Position numbers and translations under genes: made by a program
The notes under the pieces: generated by a model
Databases searched by the model: none
Told to the model about the DNA's origin: nothing
Seen by the model: only the letters and a program-made list of their open reading frames with translations
Assembly (NCBI RefSeq): GCF_011759605.1
Contig: NZ_JAAOYX010000002.1
Span: 558,001-622,000 of the forward strand
Reading direction: 5' to 3'
Length of the DNA stretch: 64,000 nucleotides
Source of the DNA: Luteibacter sp. SG786
Lineage (GTDB): Bacteria > Pseudomonadota > Gammaproteobacteria > Xanthomonadales > Rhodanobacteraceae
In this document: one piece after another, positions 16,501 through 24,592 of the stretch
Layout of the letters: each line of letters begins with the position of its first letter
Position numbering within the stretch: position 1 is the stretch's first letter

Positions 16501-18064
16501 CCCCGTCGAAATCCGTCCGTGCCGCGACCTTGCCGTTGCTGTCGTACTCCAGTTTCGACGACGCCGGGTCACAGCCGGAACCCCCAGGCTGGTCGATGCC
16601 GACAAGACGTTGCGAGCCGCGGACGGTCTCGAAGCTATAGGTGTGTATGCCTCCGGTGGGGCCGAAGACGATGCTCTGTGCCGGGTCCATCGAGTAGCCC
16701 ACCATGACCTTGCCGGCACCGAGCGCATGTTCGCTACCTTGAGCATGGCCTGCCTCGTCATACGAGTAGGTCGCAAAGCGGCGTCCATGCTCGTCGATGA
16801 TGCCGGTCAAGTGATGGGGCAACTCGGCCCCTTGCGTGTACTCCGCCTCGTTGTAGCGGTATTCGATCGAGCGTCCATCGACGTACATGACATTGGACAG
16901 GTCCGCCTTAAGTCCGCCCCCGTCCTCTTCCGAATAGGTATAGGTGACCGTAGCGCCGCCAGCCTGGCGAATCGACGCCACGCGTCCTTCGGCATCGTAG
17001 TCGAAGGCCAGGTGTCGGCCATTATGGTCCGTGGCGCGGATGAGGAGTCCGCTCTCGGGTGCTACCTCCGGTCGCGTCGAGGCGTCGCTGTAGGTGAAAT
17101 CGATGCGTCGACCTGCAGTCCCTTCGATGCTTACCAATTGGCCCGCCACATCGTATGTCTCGAGTTCCCCAGCCGGTGTGCGATAGATCCATCCCGCGCC
17201 GACTCTGCGAAGGAGACCTCGGGGATCGACAACACTCTCGTAGCGTGAACCACTCTCGACGTAATCGATGCGCTCTCCCGTATGGCGATACAAGCGGATG
17301 CCTAGAACAGGACCCACTGGGGTCGACACGGTGGTGGACGCGAGGGAACGATCGTAACTGCCACGCCAGCGGCTGCCGAGCCTCGCGGTCGCGGGGGTGG
17401 TCGTACCGATCGATTGATTATTCTCACGATCCGCCCAGACGACGCCGCTGTTGTAAAAACGTTCCCACGTCAGTGGCGATGCGCTCGTGGGCGCGATATC
17501 AATGTGAGTCTCGAACTTGTTTCCGGCTCCGACATTGATCGGATTGCCGACCATGGCGTTGCATTGATTGCTACCCAGATCGCTCTGGAATTCACTTGCG
17601 GTTTCGGGGGGCTGTGCGCGCAAGCAGACGAGATCCAGTCCGCCTTGCGAGCGCACAATCTCTCGGTTGCCATGGGGACCGAATAGAGTGTTGCCGATTT
17701 GCGTGTAAAGGGCGTAGGACGATGGGCAGGAGTAGTAGGCCGCACCTACTTGCCTCCCAGTCAGACGTTGTCCGAATAAAACATAGGAATAGGTGTAAGC
17801 GTAGCCGATATCCGTGTCCTCAGATGCCTCCAGGATACATTCGGCATAGCCACTCCGCGCACAATGATAGGCCATGGCTACTGCTGCCGCTTCTTCGTGA
17901 GTCAGGAAGAATTCGGCAGTAGGAGACTTGTACTCAACGAAGGGTGCAGCGTCGCGTTTCTGCACGGCAAGGCTCGTCGATGGCAACATCGAAACGATAA
18001 GGAGCAGCAGTTTTTCAGGTAGATGAAGTGCAAACCGCGTGCGCGACAACCGATAGAACGGCAT
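13529..18064 (-). CDS. Rhs/YD-repeat polymorphic toxin with Sec signal peptide and glycine-rich C-terminal tip
   Basis: 1511 residues. Residues 1-33 look like a Sec signal peptide (LLLLIVSMLPSTSLA). A cysteine-containing N-terminal domain follows to about 160, then a DUF6531-like start of the Rhs cage (GNPINVGAGNKFE). Dozens of YD repeats (xxYDxxGRxxxxxD) run to about 1340. The core closes with DPIGLAGGISTYAYVANNP (from about 1344), the conserved border where Rhs tips are cleaved. The final 140 residues are a variable glycine-rich tip that I cannot assign. There is no PAAR or VgrG-type domain, so export is probably Sec-dependent rather than by type VI secretion. Confidence 0.9.
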   Translation of the reverse strand: MPFYRLSRTRFALHLPEKLLLLIVSMLPSTSLAVQKRDAAPFVEYKSPTAEFFLTHEEAAAVAMAYHCARSGYAECILEASEDTDIGYAYTYSYVLFGQRLTGRQVGAAYYSCPSSYALYTQIGNTLFGPHGNREIVRSQGGLDLVCLRAQPPETASEFQSDLGSNQCNAMVGNPINVGAGNKFETHIDIAPTSASPLTWERFYNSGVVWADRENNQSIGTTTPATARLGSRWRGSYDRSLASTTVSTPVGPVLGIRLYRHTGERIDYVESGSRYESVVDPRGLLRRVGAGWIYRTPAGELETYDVAGQLVSIEGTAGRRIDFTYSDASTRPEVAPESGLLIRATDHNGRHLAFDYDAEGRVASIRQAGGATVTYTYSEEDGGGLKADLSNVMYVDGRSIEYRYNEAEYTQGAELPHHLTGIIDEHGRRFATYSYDEAGHAQGSEHALGAGKVMVGYSMDPAQSIVFGPTGGIHTYSFETVRGSQRLVGIDQPGGSGCDPASSKLEYDSNGKVAARTDFDGVVTRFMYDDYGNETERVEAADTAQARRVTTQWHPDLQLPVRTAAPGYEETLAYDARGNVTQRRVAGAIDPSESAATPSVVRTWTSTYDSSGHLLYVDGPRSDSTTPQRLLTHAYRPSADPGCAAGGACAYRQGDLWKVENALGQVEEILAYDAAGRVLRRRDANGVTTAYTYTPRGWLATETVTDVQGAVAVTRFDYTASGQVERITDADGVPVTFEYDDAQRLIGVTDAAGHRIRYTLDAAGQRTAEQIEDKDGTLVRRLNRTYDALGRVATQTDAYNHTISHTYDTMHRWTGSTDARGTRTTASYDALGRLRETIGDIDGVKARIATEHDPLDQLISLTDPKGLTTAYLTTGLGDLLYLDSPDTGKAWSEYDAAGLLTLHEAPGGIGSHSVTRDALGRMLTKTFADPALAITMTYDVADSRCPADERYVIGRRTSMSDGSGSTAYCYDSAGRIARKFQTAGGRDLSVAYRYTKAGRLAGATLPDGSMVSWRHDSFGQVTGIDVAPAGGITAPLLSDVTWNALGNAAGWSYGNGRHLARSYDANGRPTGVTDMAPGGLRHTLSYDEVGHVVGLDADGASRSFTYDGLGRLTETRDAGTNVALHQYTYDATGNRTSLTVGGATDHYVYATESHHLTTVDGALRRYDAAGSTIAIGALESIHDVTGQLASIRQTGTTLASYRYNGDGQRVTRIEGTDTTHTFYDEAGHWLGDYDADGKAIGQAIWLGNYPVGLIVDGRVLYIEPDHLGTPRAIIDPVRNVAVWQWKLEGEAFGADRPSEDPDGDGQTFTFDLRFPGQRYDAVSGLYYNYFRYFDPVSGRYIQSDPIGLAGGISTYAYVANNPYVRTDRFGLDDSAAMYNPEFWGRPQPSHPDYYHVTINYLIGTASFTLTRSGTVYSGVGPVYGGPKSSVNTRVPGFSVSSGLLGGCDHSPETVDGYVQGAATGASAYYGVGGGMSYNSSGWAIETGFGTPGAAYQVYEYNRPVLDTGISW

Positions 18065-18138
18065 GGCTTTCTTCCCTGCGAACTATAGAGCCGCCAGGCT
18101 GAAGGCCGAAGACTTCAAAAGATACGGGAAAATTCTGA

Positions 18139-18167
18139 AAATAACCTACGATTTTTCGAAGGTTCAA
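18139..18167 (-). promoter_or_regulatory. Candidate promoter of the rhs gene
   Basis: On the minus strand TTGAAC (18162-18167) and TTATTT (18139-18144) are separated by 17 bp in an unusually AT-rich stretch, about 75 bp upstream of the rhs start. A purine-rich ribosome-binding site (GGGAAGAAAG) precedes the ATG. The assignment rests on motif match and base composition only. Confidence 0.4.
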
Positions 18168-18230
18168 TGCCTGATGTATGCGTAAGCCAAGTTACGGCTC
18201 ATAGTCTGGCCGTCGCGAAGAATAGACGCC

Positions 18231-19394
18231 TCAGCGCGAAATGATGTGCGCGAACCACTGCCACCCGCGCAGCTTCGCGGTGATCAGTTTCACGCATGTA
18301 AGCATCGGCACGGCGAGCAGTGCGCCCGGAATGCCCCATAGCCATCCCCAGATCAGCAACCACAACAGGATGGCCACGGGGCTCAAGCGCGAGCGGCGGC
18401 CCTGGAGCATGGGGGTGATCAGGTTGCCTTCGATGGCGGTGATCCCCGCGAACGTTCCCGCGGGGATGAGCGCGGCGCCCAGGTCCTGGAAATGCAGCGC
18501 ACCGACGATGGCGAGGATTGTCGTGGTGGTGATGGCGCCCACGTAGGGAATGAAGTTGGCGACCGTCGCAACCGTGCCCCAGAGTAGCGGATCGGGCACG
18601 CCGTACATGTAGAGCATGCCGGCGGTGACGAGCCCGAGTGTCACGTTGATGGACGCCGTCATCAGCAGGTAGCTGGACACTTCTTCCTGGATGCTGCGTA
18701 CGATGCTTACCGTATGCCGCTTGTACGAAAAGGTGGGCGATATCTCCACCGCTCGTCGAAGGATCTCGTCGCCGTACACGAGGAAGAAGAACACCAGCAG
18801 TGCGACGGTGAGGATGCTCGCCAGCACTTTCGGCGCATTGGCCACCACGTCCCATGCGGTGAAGGCGAAGGAGTTCGGACTCTGCGGTGCCGCACGCGCG
18901 ACGGTGCCACCGACGAGCGTCTGCGTCGCGCGGCTGGCCGCCTCGATCTGCTGCGTCATCGGTTTGATTTTCGGTGCGAAAGCGCGCATTGCGGTCGGCG
19001 CTTCGTGAAACCAGTTGAGCGCCGGCGTGGATAGCGTGGACACACCCCACACAAGACCGGCGCCCAGCAGGAGCATCACCGTCACCGCCGCCAACCATCG
19101 CGGTATGCGGGCCCGTGCCGCGGAGGCGACGATCGGGTTGAGCGCCAGGCCGATAAATGCGGCGAGCACCAACGGCACGAGGATCGACTTGCCGATAGCC
19201 ACCGTATAGAGCAGCGCCAGCAGGATGATGCCGGTGAGCGAAATCCGGATGGAACGCAGGTGGCGCGAAATGCGCCGGGTGCTCCGGCTACTGCCGGGCT
19301 TGCGGCGGGGGCGGGTGGCAAGCGTCGACACCGCGACGCCGGGTGCTGCGGTGGATGGCAGTGGCGTGGGAAGGGGGCTGGGAAAGTCGCTCAC
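18231..19394 (-). CDS. AI-2E family (PerM/TqsA-like) membrane transporter
   Basis: 387 residues from a GTG that overlaps the upstream stop (GTGA). A proline- and arginine-rich cytoplasmic N terminus of about 50 residues precedes eight or so membrane helices. The family-typical NFIPYVGAI motif and the C-terminal EGNLITPMLQGRRSRLSPVA segment are present. Members export small molecules; autoinducer-2 export is documented for TqsA only, so the substrate here is open. It appears to be the last gene of a co-oriented group beginning near 20192. Confidence 0.9.
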   Translation of the reverse strand: MSDFPSPLPTPLPSTAAPGVAVSTLATRPRRKPGSSRSTRRISRHLRSIRISLTGIILLALLYTVAIGKSILVPLVLAAFIGLALNPIVASAARARIPRWLAAVTVMLLLGAGLVWGVSTLSTPALNWFHEAPTAMRAFAPKIKPMTQQIEAASRATQTLVGGTVARAAPQSPNSFAFTAWDVVANAPKVLASILTVALLVFFFLVYGDEILRRAVEISPTFSYKRHTVSIVRSIQEEVSSYLLMTASINVTLGLVTAGMLYMYGVPDPLLWGTVATVANFIPYVGAITTTTILAIVGALHFQDLGAALIPAGTFAGITAIEGNLITPMLQGRRSRLSPVAILLWLLIWGWLWGIPGALLAVPMLTCVKLITAKLRGWQWFAHIISR

Positions 19395-19708
19395 GGGGCC
19401 TCGTCGGCGACGTCGGCTGCGTCGCTGGCAAATTCGCCGAGGAAACTCCCGGCGGCGACGGAAACGCCCCGCGCGATGAGATCGGCGACGCCGCCTGCCA
19501 CCACGCCGCTCATGCCCGGAACTGCGAGCGGATTGAGCTTGATATTGCTGAGCAGGAAGCCGGACCCGGCCGCGAGGCCGACCACGGTGAGGGGGTGTTC
19601 GTAACCGCGAGCGATAAGGGCCGCCGCGGGGCGCACCGTTTCTTCCCGTGCCGCCATGACTCGCGCACGGGCGGCGGTGACCTTGGCCATGCTTTTGAAG
19701 ATGCTCAT
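19391..19708 (-). CDS. Small membrane-associated hypothetical protein
   Basis: 105 residues from the ATG at 19708. A longer frame exists, but MSIFKSMAKVTAARARVMAAREE is a natural start and leaves 4 bases to the upstream gene. The protein has a helical charged N terminus and two weakly hydrophobic glycine-rich segments (PLTVVGLAAGSGFLL and GVVAGGVADLIARGVSVAAG). I do not recognise a family. Its coupling with YqjE-like and AI-2E-like genes suggests an envelope or stress role. Confidence 0.75.
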   Translation of the reverse strand: MSIFKSMAKVTAARARVMAAREETVRPAAALIARGYEHPLTVVGLAAGSGFLLSNIKLNPLAVPGMSGVVAGGVADLIARGVSVAAGSFLGEFASDAADVADEAP

Positions 19709-19712
19709 GTGC

Positions 19713-20192
19713 TCACTCCCCCCGCTCGCCTTCCGCTTTTCCACGCCGCGCAGCTTCGCGCGCCAGACTGGCGATCTCGGCTCGCGAGGCTGGCAGTGTG
19801 AGCCAGTGCATGGCGCGGCGGAAGGCAAGAATGGCGCCGATCAGCAACACGAGCTGTAGCGCCGCGAGCACGGTGAGCGCCCATGCCCACGACCCGAACC
19901 ATTGCGCCAGACCCCAGCCGGCGAGCGCCAGCAGAGTGAAGCCCAGCGCCACCGCGAAGACGATGGCCGCCAGGCCCATGAACAGCATCAGCACGATGCC
20001 GCTTCTGGCGAGCCCGATTTCGGCGGAGAGGAGGCTCAGTTGCGCGGCAAAAAGCTCCTTCGCACCGGCACCGAGACGCCGAAGATCGTCCAGCCAGGAC
20101 GGCGATTCCGGCTTGGCGCCGCCCGCGGCGGCGCCTTCACCCGGAACCGGCCCGTCCGCTTCCCGTCGCCCCGAGGGACCGTCGTCCAACAT
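19713..20192 (-). CDS. YqjE-like (DUF1469, phage-holin superfamily) membrane protein
   Basis: 159 residues. A charged, glycine- and proline-rich N terminus is followed by an amphipathic region (WLDDLRRLGAGAKELFAAQLSLL), two adjacent membrane helices (about 63-115) and a charged C-terminal tail. This matches DUF1469/YqjE proteins, which usually accompany YqjD/ElaB-like genes, as here. The precise function of the family is unclear. Confidence 0.82.
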   Translation of the reverse strand: MLDDGPSGRREADGPVPGEGAAAGGAKPESPSWLDDLRRLGAGAKELFAAQLSLLSAEIGLARSGIVLMLFMGLAAIVFAVALGFTLLALAGWGLAQWFGSWAWALTVLAALQLVLLIGAILAFRRAMHWLTLPASRAEIASLAREAARRGKAEGERGE

Positions 20193-20218
20193 GCGCTTGC
20201 GTCCCCTGGGGTCGTCGA

Positions 20219-20608
20219 TCAGTTACGCAGGATGCGGCCGGCCAACCAGCCCGCGGCCAGTGCGAGGGCTATCGACTGCACCGGCTTCTCGCGCACGTAT
20301 TCGCGTGCGGTGTCCAGCCAGTCGTTGGTCTTGTCCACGGCTTCGTCGTAGGCCTCCTTGCCGCGCATCTTCACTTCCTCGGCTTTCTCTGCGGCGCGGG
20401 TGGCGCCGTGGGCTGCCTTGTCGGTGGCGGTGTGGAGGCCGGCTTCGACCTTGTCCGCGGCCCGCTCGACGGCATCCTTCGTGCGGTCCACGGCCTCGGA
20501 CGTGGCCTGCTTCACGCGCTCCGCGCGCGCATCGATGCGCTCGGCAGCCGATACGGTGTTCGCTGCGGCAGTCGCGGCGTTGGCGACATGGTCGGCGGGC
20601 TTGTTCAT
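20219..20608 (-). CDS. DUF883 (YqjD/ElaB-like) tail-anchored protein
   Basis: 129 residues. A long alanine-, lysine- and glutamate-rich helix with apolipoprotein-like heptads ends in the family hallmark REKPVQSIALALAAGWLAGRIL, a C-terminal membrane anchor. E. coli YqjD and ElaB are inner-membrane proteins that bind ribosomes in stationary phase and are RpoS-linked. The same role here is inferred. It is encoded 26 bases upstream of the YqjE-like gene. Confidence 0.88.
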   Translation of the reverse strand: MNKPADHVANAATAAANTVSAAERIDARAERVKQATSEAVDRTKDAVERAADKVEAGLHTATDKAAHGATRAAEKAEEVKMRGKEAYDEAVDKTNDWLDTAREYVREKPVQSIALALAAGWLAGRILRN

Positions 20609-20674
20609 GAAGTTCTCTCCGTTACGGGGTCTGGCACGTTAGGTCAAAGGAAGTGACGCCTGGGTCACGGGCCG

Positions 20675-20833
20675 CTAGACGCTGCGGCCCCGGAAGAACG
20701 AGATGATCGCCAGGATCAGGAAGATGACGAACAGGATCTTCGCGATACCGGCCGCCGTACCCGCGATGCCACCGAAACCGAACACGGCCGCGATGATCGC
20801 GATGACGAGAAAGACAAGGGCATAGTGCAGCAT
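20675..20833 (-). CDS. DUF1328 (YtjA-like) small membrane protein
   Basis: 52 residues reading [20 protein letters not shown] and then a second hydrophobic span ending ISFFRGRSV. This is the typical two-helix DUF1328 protein, including the conserved Gly-rich centre ([15 protein letters not shown]). Family members are induced by envelope or general stress, and their molecular role is unknown. It stands alone, 66 bp upstream of the DUF883 gene in the same orientation. Confidence 0.9.
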   Translation of the reverse strand: MLHYALVFLVIAIIAAVFGFGGIAGTAAGIAKILFVIFLILAIISFFRGRSV

Positions 20834-20946
20834 GATGGCTTCTCCGTGGAGTGACGCGGGACCATTTAGTCCCGCGCCCCGCGCAGGCCGCGTGAAGCCG
20901 AACGCCCCCGCTCAATACGCGTTCAGGCAACGGGTTCACCGCCCCG

Positions 20947-21570
20947 TCACGCCTTCACCTTCGGGTTCAGGGAGTAGGTACCGGTGAGCACCGCCTCATC
21001 TACCACGTGGCCCTTGATGACGTCGCGCAGTTCGGCCAGGGAGAACCCGTTTTCCAGGGGTACGCGCTCCACATCCAGCGCATAGACGTGGAAATGGTAA
21101 TGGTGCGGAATGGTGTCGTTCCACGGCGGGCAAGGGCCGTCGTAGCCGTGGTAATGGCCTTCCATCTCCCGGTCGCCCTTGAACCAGCCGGTGTAGTCGT
21201 TGAGGCCCTGGACCGAGCCGGGCGGGCCGACGGGCTCCCGCTTGCCGCGCGGCACGATGCCCTCGCCGCACGCGCCCTCGCCCAGCTCTCGGCATTCCAG
21301 CGGAATGTTCGCCATCAGCCAGTGGACGAACTCCACGCGGGGCAGGTCGCGGCGGACCTCGCGGCCTTCCACGTTCACGTCGTCGGGCTTCGACGGCACG
21401 TCGGTATCGATGACGGCGATCGCAAAGGATTTCGCGGTCTCGGGCACCTCGATCCAGGCGAGGTGCGGCGTGACGTTGCCGGCCGGCTTTGCCGGTTCGC
21501 CCTGCTCCATGAACGCGAACTTTGCCGGAATCGGCTTGCCGTGCTCGATGCTGTCGCTCTTGAGACGCAT
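20947..21570 (-). CDS. YbhB/YbcL family phosphatidylethanolamine-binding-like protein (PEBP)
   Basis: 207 residues with the PEBP core: HLAWIEVPETAKSFAIAVIDTDVP, later VHWLMANIP, a GYDGPCPPWND loop and HHYHFHVYALD. These line the conserved anion-binding pocket of Raf-kinase-inhibitor-like proteins. There is no signal peptide, so it is probably cytoplasmic. The physiological ligand in bacteria is not established. Confidence 0.92.
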   Translation of the reverse strand: MRLKSDSIEHGKPIPAKFAFMEQGEPAKPAGNVTPHLAWIEVPETAKSFAIAVIDTDVPSKPDDVNVEGREVRRDLPRVEFVHWLMANIPLECRELGEGACGEGIVPRGKREPVGPPGSVQGLNDYTGWFKGDREMEGHYHGYDGPCPPWNDTIPHHYHFHVYALDVERVPLENGFSLAELRDVIKGHVVDEAVLTGTYSLNPKVKA

Positions 21571-21584
21571 GCTTTAACTCCTTC

Positions 21585-22676
21585 TTACTTCTTGTAGGTC
21601 ACGCGATAGATGGCGCCGTTGTCGTCGTCGCTCACCAGGAGGCTGCCATCGGGCAGCGGCTGCACGTCGGCCGGCCGGCCCGACACCTTCCCGTCCTTGA
21701 GGAAACCTTCCACCAGCGGCTCGTAGCTGGCGACCTTGTTGCCGTTGAGGCGCACCGTCATCACCCGGTAACCGGATTTGACCGAGCGGTTCCAGGAACC
21801 GTGCTCGGCGACGATGAGCGCACCGTGCCAGGCGGCGGGAAACTGCCTGCCCTCATAGAAGCGGAGGCCCAACGCGGCCACGTGCGGTCCCAACTTCAGC
21901 ACGGGCGGTGTGTAGTCCTTGCAGTTTTTGCCTTTTCCGAACTCCGGATCCGGCGTGTCGCCCTGGTGGCAGTACGGATATCCGAAATGTTCACCGGTTT
22001 TCGTGACGCGGTTGAGCTCGTCGCTCGGCAGGTCGTCACCCAGCATGTCGCGGCCGTTGTCGGTGAACCACAGGGACTTGTCGGTGGGCCGCCAGTCGAA
22101 GCCCACGGTATTGCGGATGCCCTTGGCCACGGTTTCCACGCCGCTGCCGTCGGGATTCATGCGCAGCAGTTGGGCGAAGCCCTCGTCGCCGCGGTCGCAG
22201 ATGTTGCACGGCGCACCCACGGGCACGTAGAGCTTCCCGTCGGGACCGAAGGCGATGAACTTCCAGCCGTGCGCCGTTTCGGTGTGCAGTTTATCGGTGA
22301 CCACCTCCGGTTTCGGCGGCGCGTCGAGATGGTTCTCGATGTCGCGCAGCACGTAGATCCGGCTCACGGCCGACACGTAGAGATCGCCGTTGTGGAAGGC
22401 CACCCCCACCGGAAGCTGCAATCCGGTGGCGACGGTGCGCACTTTTCGCACCGACCCGTCGGGATCGTAGGAGACGGCATACACCTTGCCGGCGTCGCGC
22501 GAGCCGACGAACACGGTGCCGTCGGTGCCGAGCGCGATTTCCCGTGCATCCGGTACCTGGTCGGTCCACACCGCGATATGGAAGCCGGGCGGAAGCTTGA
22601 GCGACGCCATGTCCGGCGTGGCGGCAACGGCATGGCTGGCGAGGAGGACCAGGGCGAGTGCGAGAACGCTACGCAT
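21585..22676 (-). CDS. Periplasmic PQQ-dependent sugar/sorbosone dehydrogenase-like beta-propeller
   Basis: 363 residues with a signal peptide (residues 1-18, ending HAVA). The body is a soluble six-bladed propeller of the L-sorbosone/soluble glucose dehydrogenase family (LPPGFHIAVWTDQVPDAREIALGTDGTVFVG, FHNGDLYVS, WRPTDKSLWFTDNGRDMLGDDLPSDELN). It would oxidise sugars or related alcohols using PQQ and calcium. No PQQ biosynthesis genes are in the window. A cytochrome c domain seen in some relatives is absent. Confidence 0.85.
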   Translation of the reverse strand: MRSVLALALVLLASHAVAATPDMASLKLPPGFHIAVWTDQVPDAREIALGTDGTVFVGSRDAGKVYAVSYDPDGSVRKVRTVATGLQLPVGVAFHNGDLYVSAVSRIYVLRDIENHLDAPPKPEVVTDKLHTETAHGWKFIAFGPDGKLYVPVGAPCNICDRGDEGFAQLLRMNPDGSGVETVAKGIRNTVGFDWRPTDKSLWFTDNGRDMLGDDLPSDELNRVTKTGEHFGYPYCHQGDTPDPEFGKGKNCKDYTPPVLKLGPHVAALGLRFYEGRQFPAAWHGALIVAEHGSWNRSVKSGYRVMTVRLNGNKVASYEPLVEGFLKDGKVSGRPADVQPLPDGSLLVSDDDNGAIYRVTYKK

Positions 22677-22710
22677 GTACGGGACTCCTTGGGATGGCGC
22701 CCGACTGGAA

Positions 22711-23712
22711 TCAGCGGGTTATGGCGTCGAAACGGGCGGCGATGTAGTCGTCGGTGAAGCTGGTCATGCTGTAGTCGCGAATGAAACCGCAATGGCCGCC
22801 GTAGGCCGCGATGTCGAGCTCGACGTTGGGCGGCAGGCGCAGCTGGTCGAACGCGGCCACCGGAATCACGGGATCGTCGCGCGACGTGAGGATCGTGGCA
22901 GGCAGGTGCAGGTCCATCAGCCGGTCGCCGGCAACGGAATAGCCGTCCAGGTAGGCTTCGAGCGAACCGAAGTCGGTGTGGCGCAGCACCAGGGAACGCG
23001 TGAGGTCGCGCATGTTCTGGCGCAGTTCCTCCAGCTCGAAATACGTCTGCTGCGGAAATGCCTGCTGTTTCAGGCGCAGCGAGCGGCGCCACTTCTGCAT
23101 GAAATACGCCTGGTAGAACCAGGGCGCCTCGCTTTCCAGCGAGAACAGGCCTTCGCTGGGATCGATGATGGGGCACACGGCCAGCACATAATCCACCGGC
23201 ACGCCCTGCGAGGGCGCCAGCATGCCGGCGCGCAGCGCGAAGTTGCCGCCGAGGGAGAAACCCGCCACGCCGATGGCCTTCGCGGGGAACATGCGCGCGA
23301 TCTCGCCCATCGCCGTCACCACCTCGTCGATACGGCACGAGTGGAACAGGGCCTCGTTGAGGCCGTGGCTATCGCCGTGATCGCGGAAATTCAGGCGGAA
23401 GATGTCCCAGCCGTCGTCGAGCAGGCGGCTGCCCGTCTGCAGGACATAGGTGGAATCCACACTGCCTTCCCAGCCGTGGAAGAGGATGGCGAGGCCGCGC
23501 GACTCGCGACCGGTGCGCTGGGCGGTGTAGCGGCCGCTCAGGCGGTCGCCGTGGCCGACATCCACCAGCACTTCCTGCGCGTTTTCCTGCACCCGCCGCG
23601 CCTGCTTGGGCAACAGCCGGCGCCGGATGCCGCTGGACGACAACATGGTCTGGATGTGGCCACTGCGGAGTGGCCACGGCGGTCGGAAGTCGGAGCCCGT
23701 CGGCAGGCTCAT
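22711..23712 (-). CDS. YheT-like alpha/beta hydrolase
   Basis: 333 residues from the ATG at 23712, which overlaps the stop of the acyltransferase gene (ATGA). The N terminus PPWPLRSGHIQTMLSS is characteristic of the YheT/ABHD group. The nucleophile elbow is GFSLGG, with the catalytic Asp and His expected in DDPVIPVAAF and GGHCGF. Family members act on short acyl esters, and some eukaryotic relatives act on lipids. Coupling with a PlsC-type acyltransferase fits lipid metabolism. Confidence 0.92.
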   Translation of the reverse strand: MSLPTGSDFRPPWPLRSGHIQTMLSSSGIRRRLLPKQARRVQENAQEVLVDVGHGDRLSGRYTAQRTGRESRGLAILFHGWEGSVDSTYVLQTGSRLLDDGWDIFRLNFRDHGDSHGLNEALFHSCRIDEVVTAMGEIARMFPAKAIGVAGFSLGGNFALRAGMLAPSQGVPVDYVLAVCPIIDPSEGLFSLESEAPWFYQAYFMQKWRRSLRLKQQAFPQQTYFELEELRQNMRDLTRSLVLRHTDFGSLEAYLDGYSVAGDRLMDLHLPATILTSRDDPVIPVAAFDQLRLPPNVELDIAAYGGHCGFIRDYSMTSFTDDYIAARFDAITR

Positions 23713-24509
23713 GCCGGCGTGTCGGTATCCAGGGCCACCGCGATGCGCTCGCGCGAGGCTTCGGCCATGCGGCGGCGCCCCTCCGGCGACACCGGCACGG
23801 GCTCCAGGAAGTGCACCTCCACGTCGAGCGGCGGCTCGCCGAGCAGGCGCAGGAAATTGCCCATGAAGCTTTCGCCCTCGCGGAAACCGGCGTCGACGAC
23901 CCGGCGGCCGTGCCGTGCGAAGCGCAGGGCCACCGGCTGCACCGGCACCTCGGCGTCGAGGGCGGCCTGGAAGATGCGCGCATGGAACACACGCAGCACA
24001 CCGTTGTGGCCGGTACCGCCTTCGGGGAACACCGCCACGGAACGGCCTTCGCGCAGGCGCTCCACCATGGCGGCCATCACCGACGACAGGGAGTGGTTGT
24101 TCCCGCGGCGATGGAAGATCGTGCCGCCGCGGGAAGCCATCCAACCCACCAGCGGCCAGCTGGCGATCTCCGCCTTGGCGACGAAGCAGGCGGCCCGCTG
24201 CGAATGGAGCAGTTCGATGTCGAGCCACGAGGTGTGGTTGGCGACGAACAGCACCGGATCCGGCAATGGCGTGCCGAAGCGGCGACTGCGGAACCCGAAC
24301 ACCCGCAGGAGCAGGGTGGACCACATGCGGATGGTGCGATGGGCCAGCGGTTCGCGGCCGTCTTTCATCACGCCGCCGGCCCAGCTCAGGATCAGCGCGC
24401 AAATGACGATGCCGAACAGGATGTGGAGCAGCAACAGCGGCACCCGCCACAGATAGCGAAGCGGTCGCATGCGGTCGGGGGGCGTCGGGTTGGCGGAGGC
24501 GGCTTCCAT
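23709..24509 (-). CDS. 1-acyl-glycerol-3-phosphate acyltransferase-like protein (PlsC family)
   Basis: 266 residues if started at the ATG at 24509; an internal Met 13 codons later, MRPLRYLWR, is an alternative. A hydrophobic helix lies near the N terminus. The acyltransferase motifs are NHTSWLD (the HX4D catalytic pair) and FPEGGTGHNG (the phosphate-binding block). It transfers acyl chains to lysophospholipid-type acceptors at the inner membrane. It overlaps the YheT-like gene by 4 bases. Confidence 0.9.
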   Translation of the reverse strand: MEAASANPTPPDRMRPLRYLWRVPLLLLHILFGIVICALILSWAGGVMKDGREPLAHRTIRMWSTLLLRVFGFRSRRFGTPLPDPVLFVANHTSWLDIELLHSQRAACFVAKAEIASWPLVGWMASRGGTIFHRRGNNHSLSSVMAAMVERLREGRSVAVFPEGGTGHNGVLRVFHARIFQAALDAEVPVQPVALRFARHGRRVVDAGFREGESFMGNFLRLLGEPPLDVEVHFLEPVPVSPEGRRRMAEASRERIAVALDTDTPA

Positions 24510-24592
24510 CGAGCGCACAAGATTAACGAGGGGCGCTGCCTGCCGCTAGGGGAGCATGATTTTATTCTTAGGGAACGGGTGGTTGAGGTACT

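Noticed and set aside
15329-17248. Long open frame on the plus strand inside the rhs gene
   Set aside because: It overlaps the YD-repeat region, its translation has no recognisable domain and no ribosome-binding site; it is a shadow of the real minus-strand gene.
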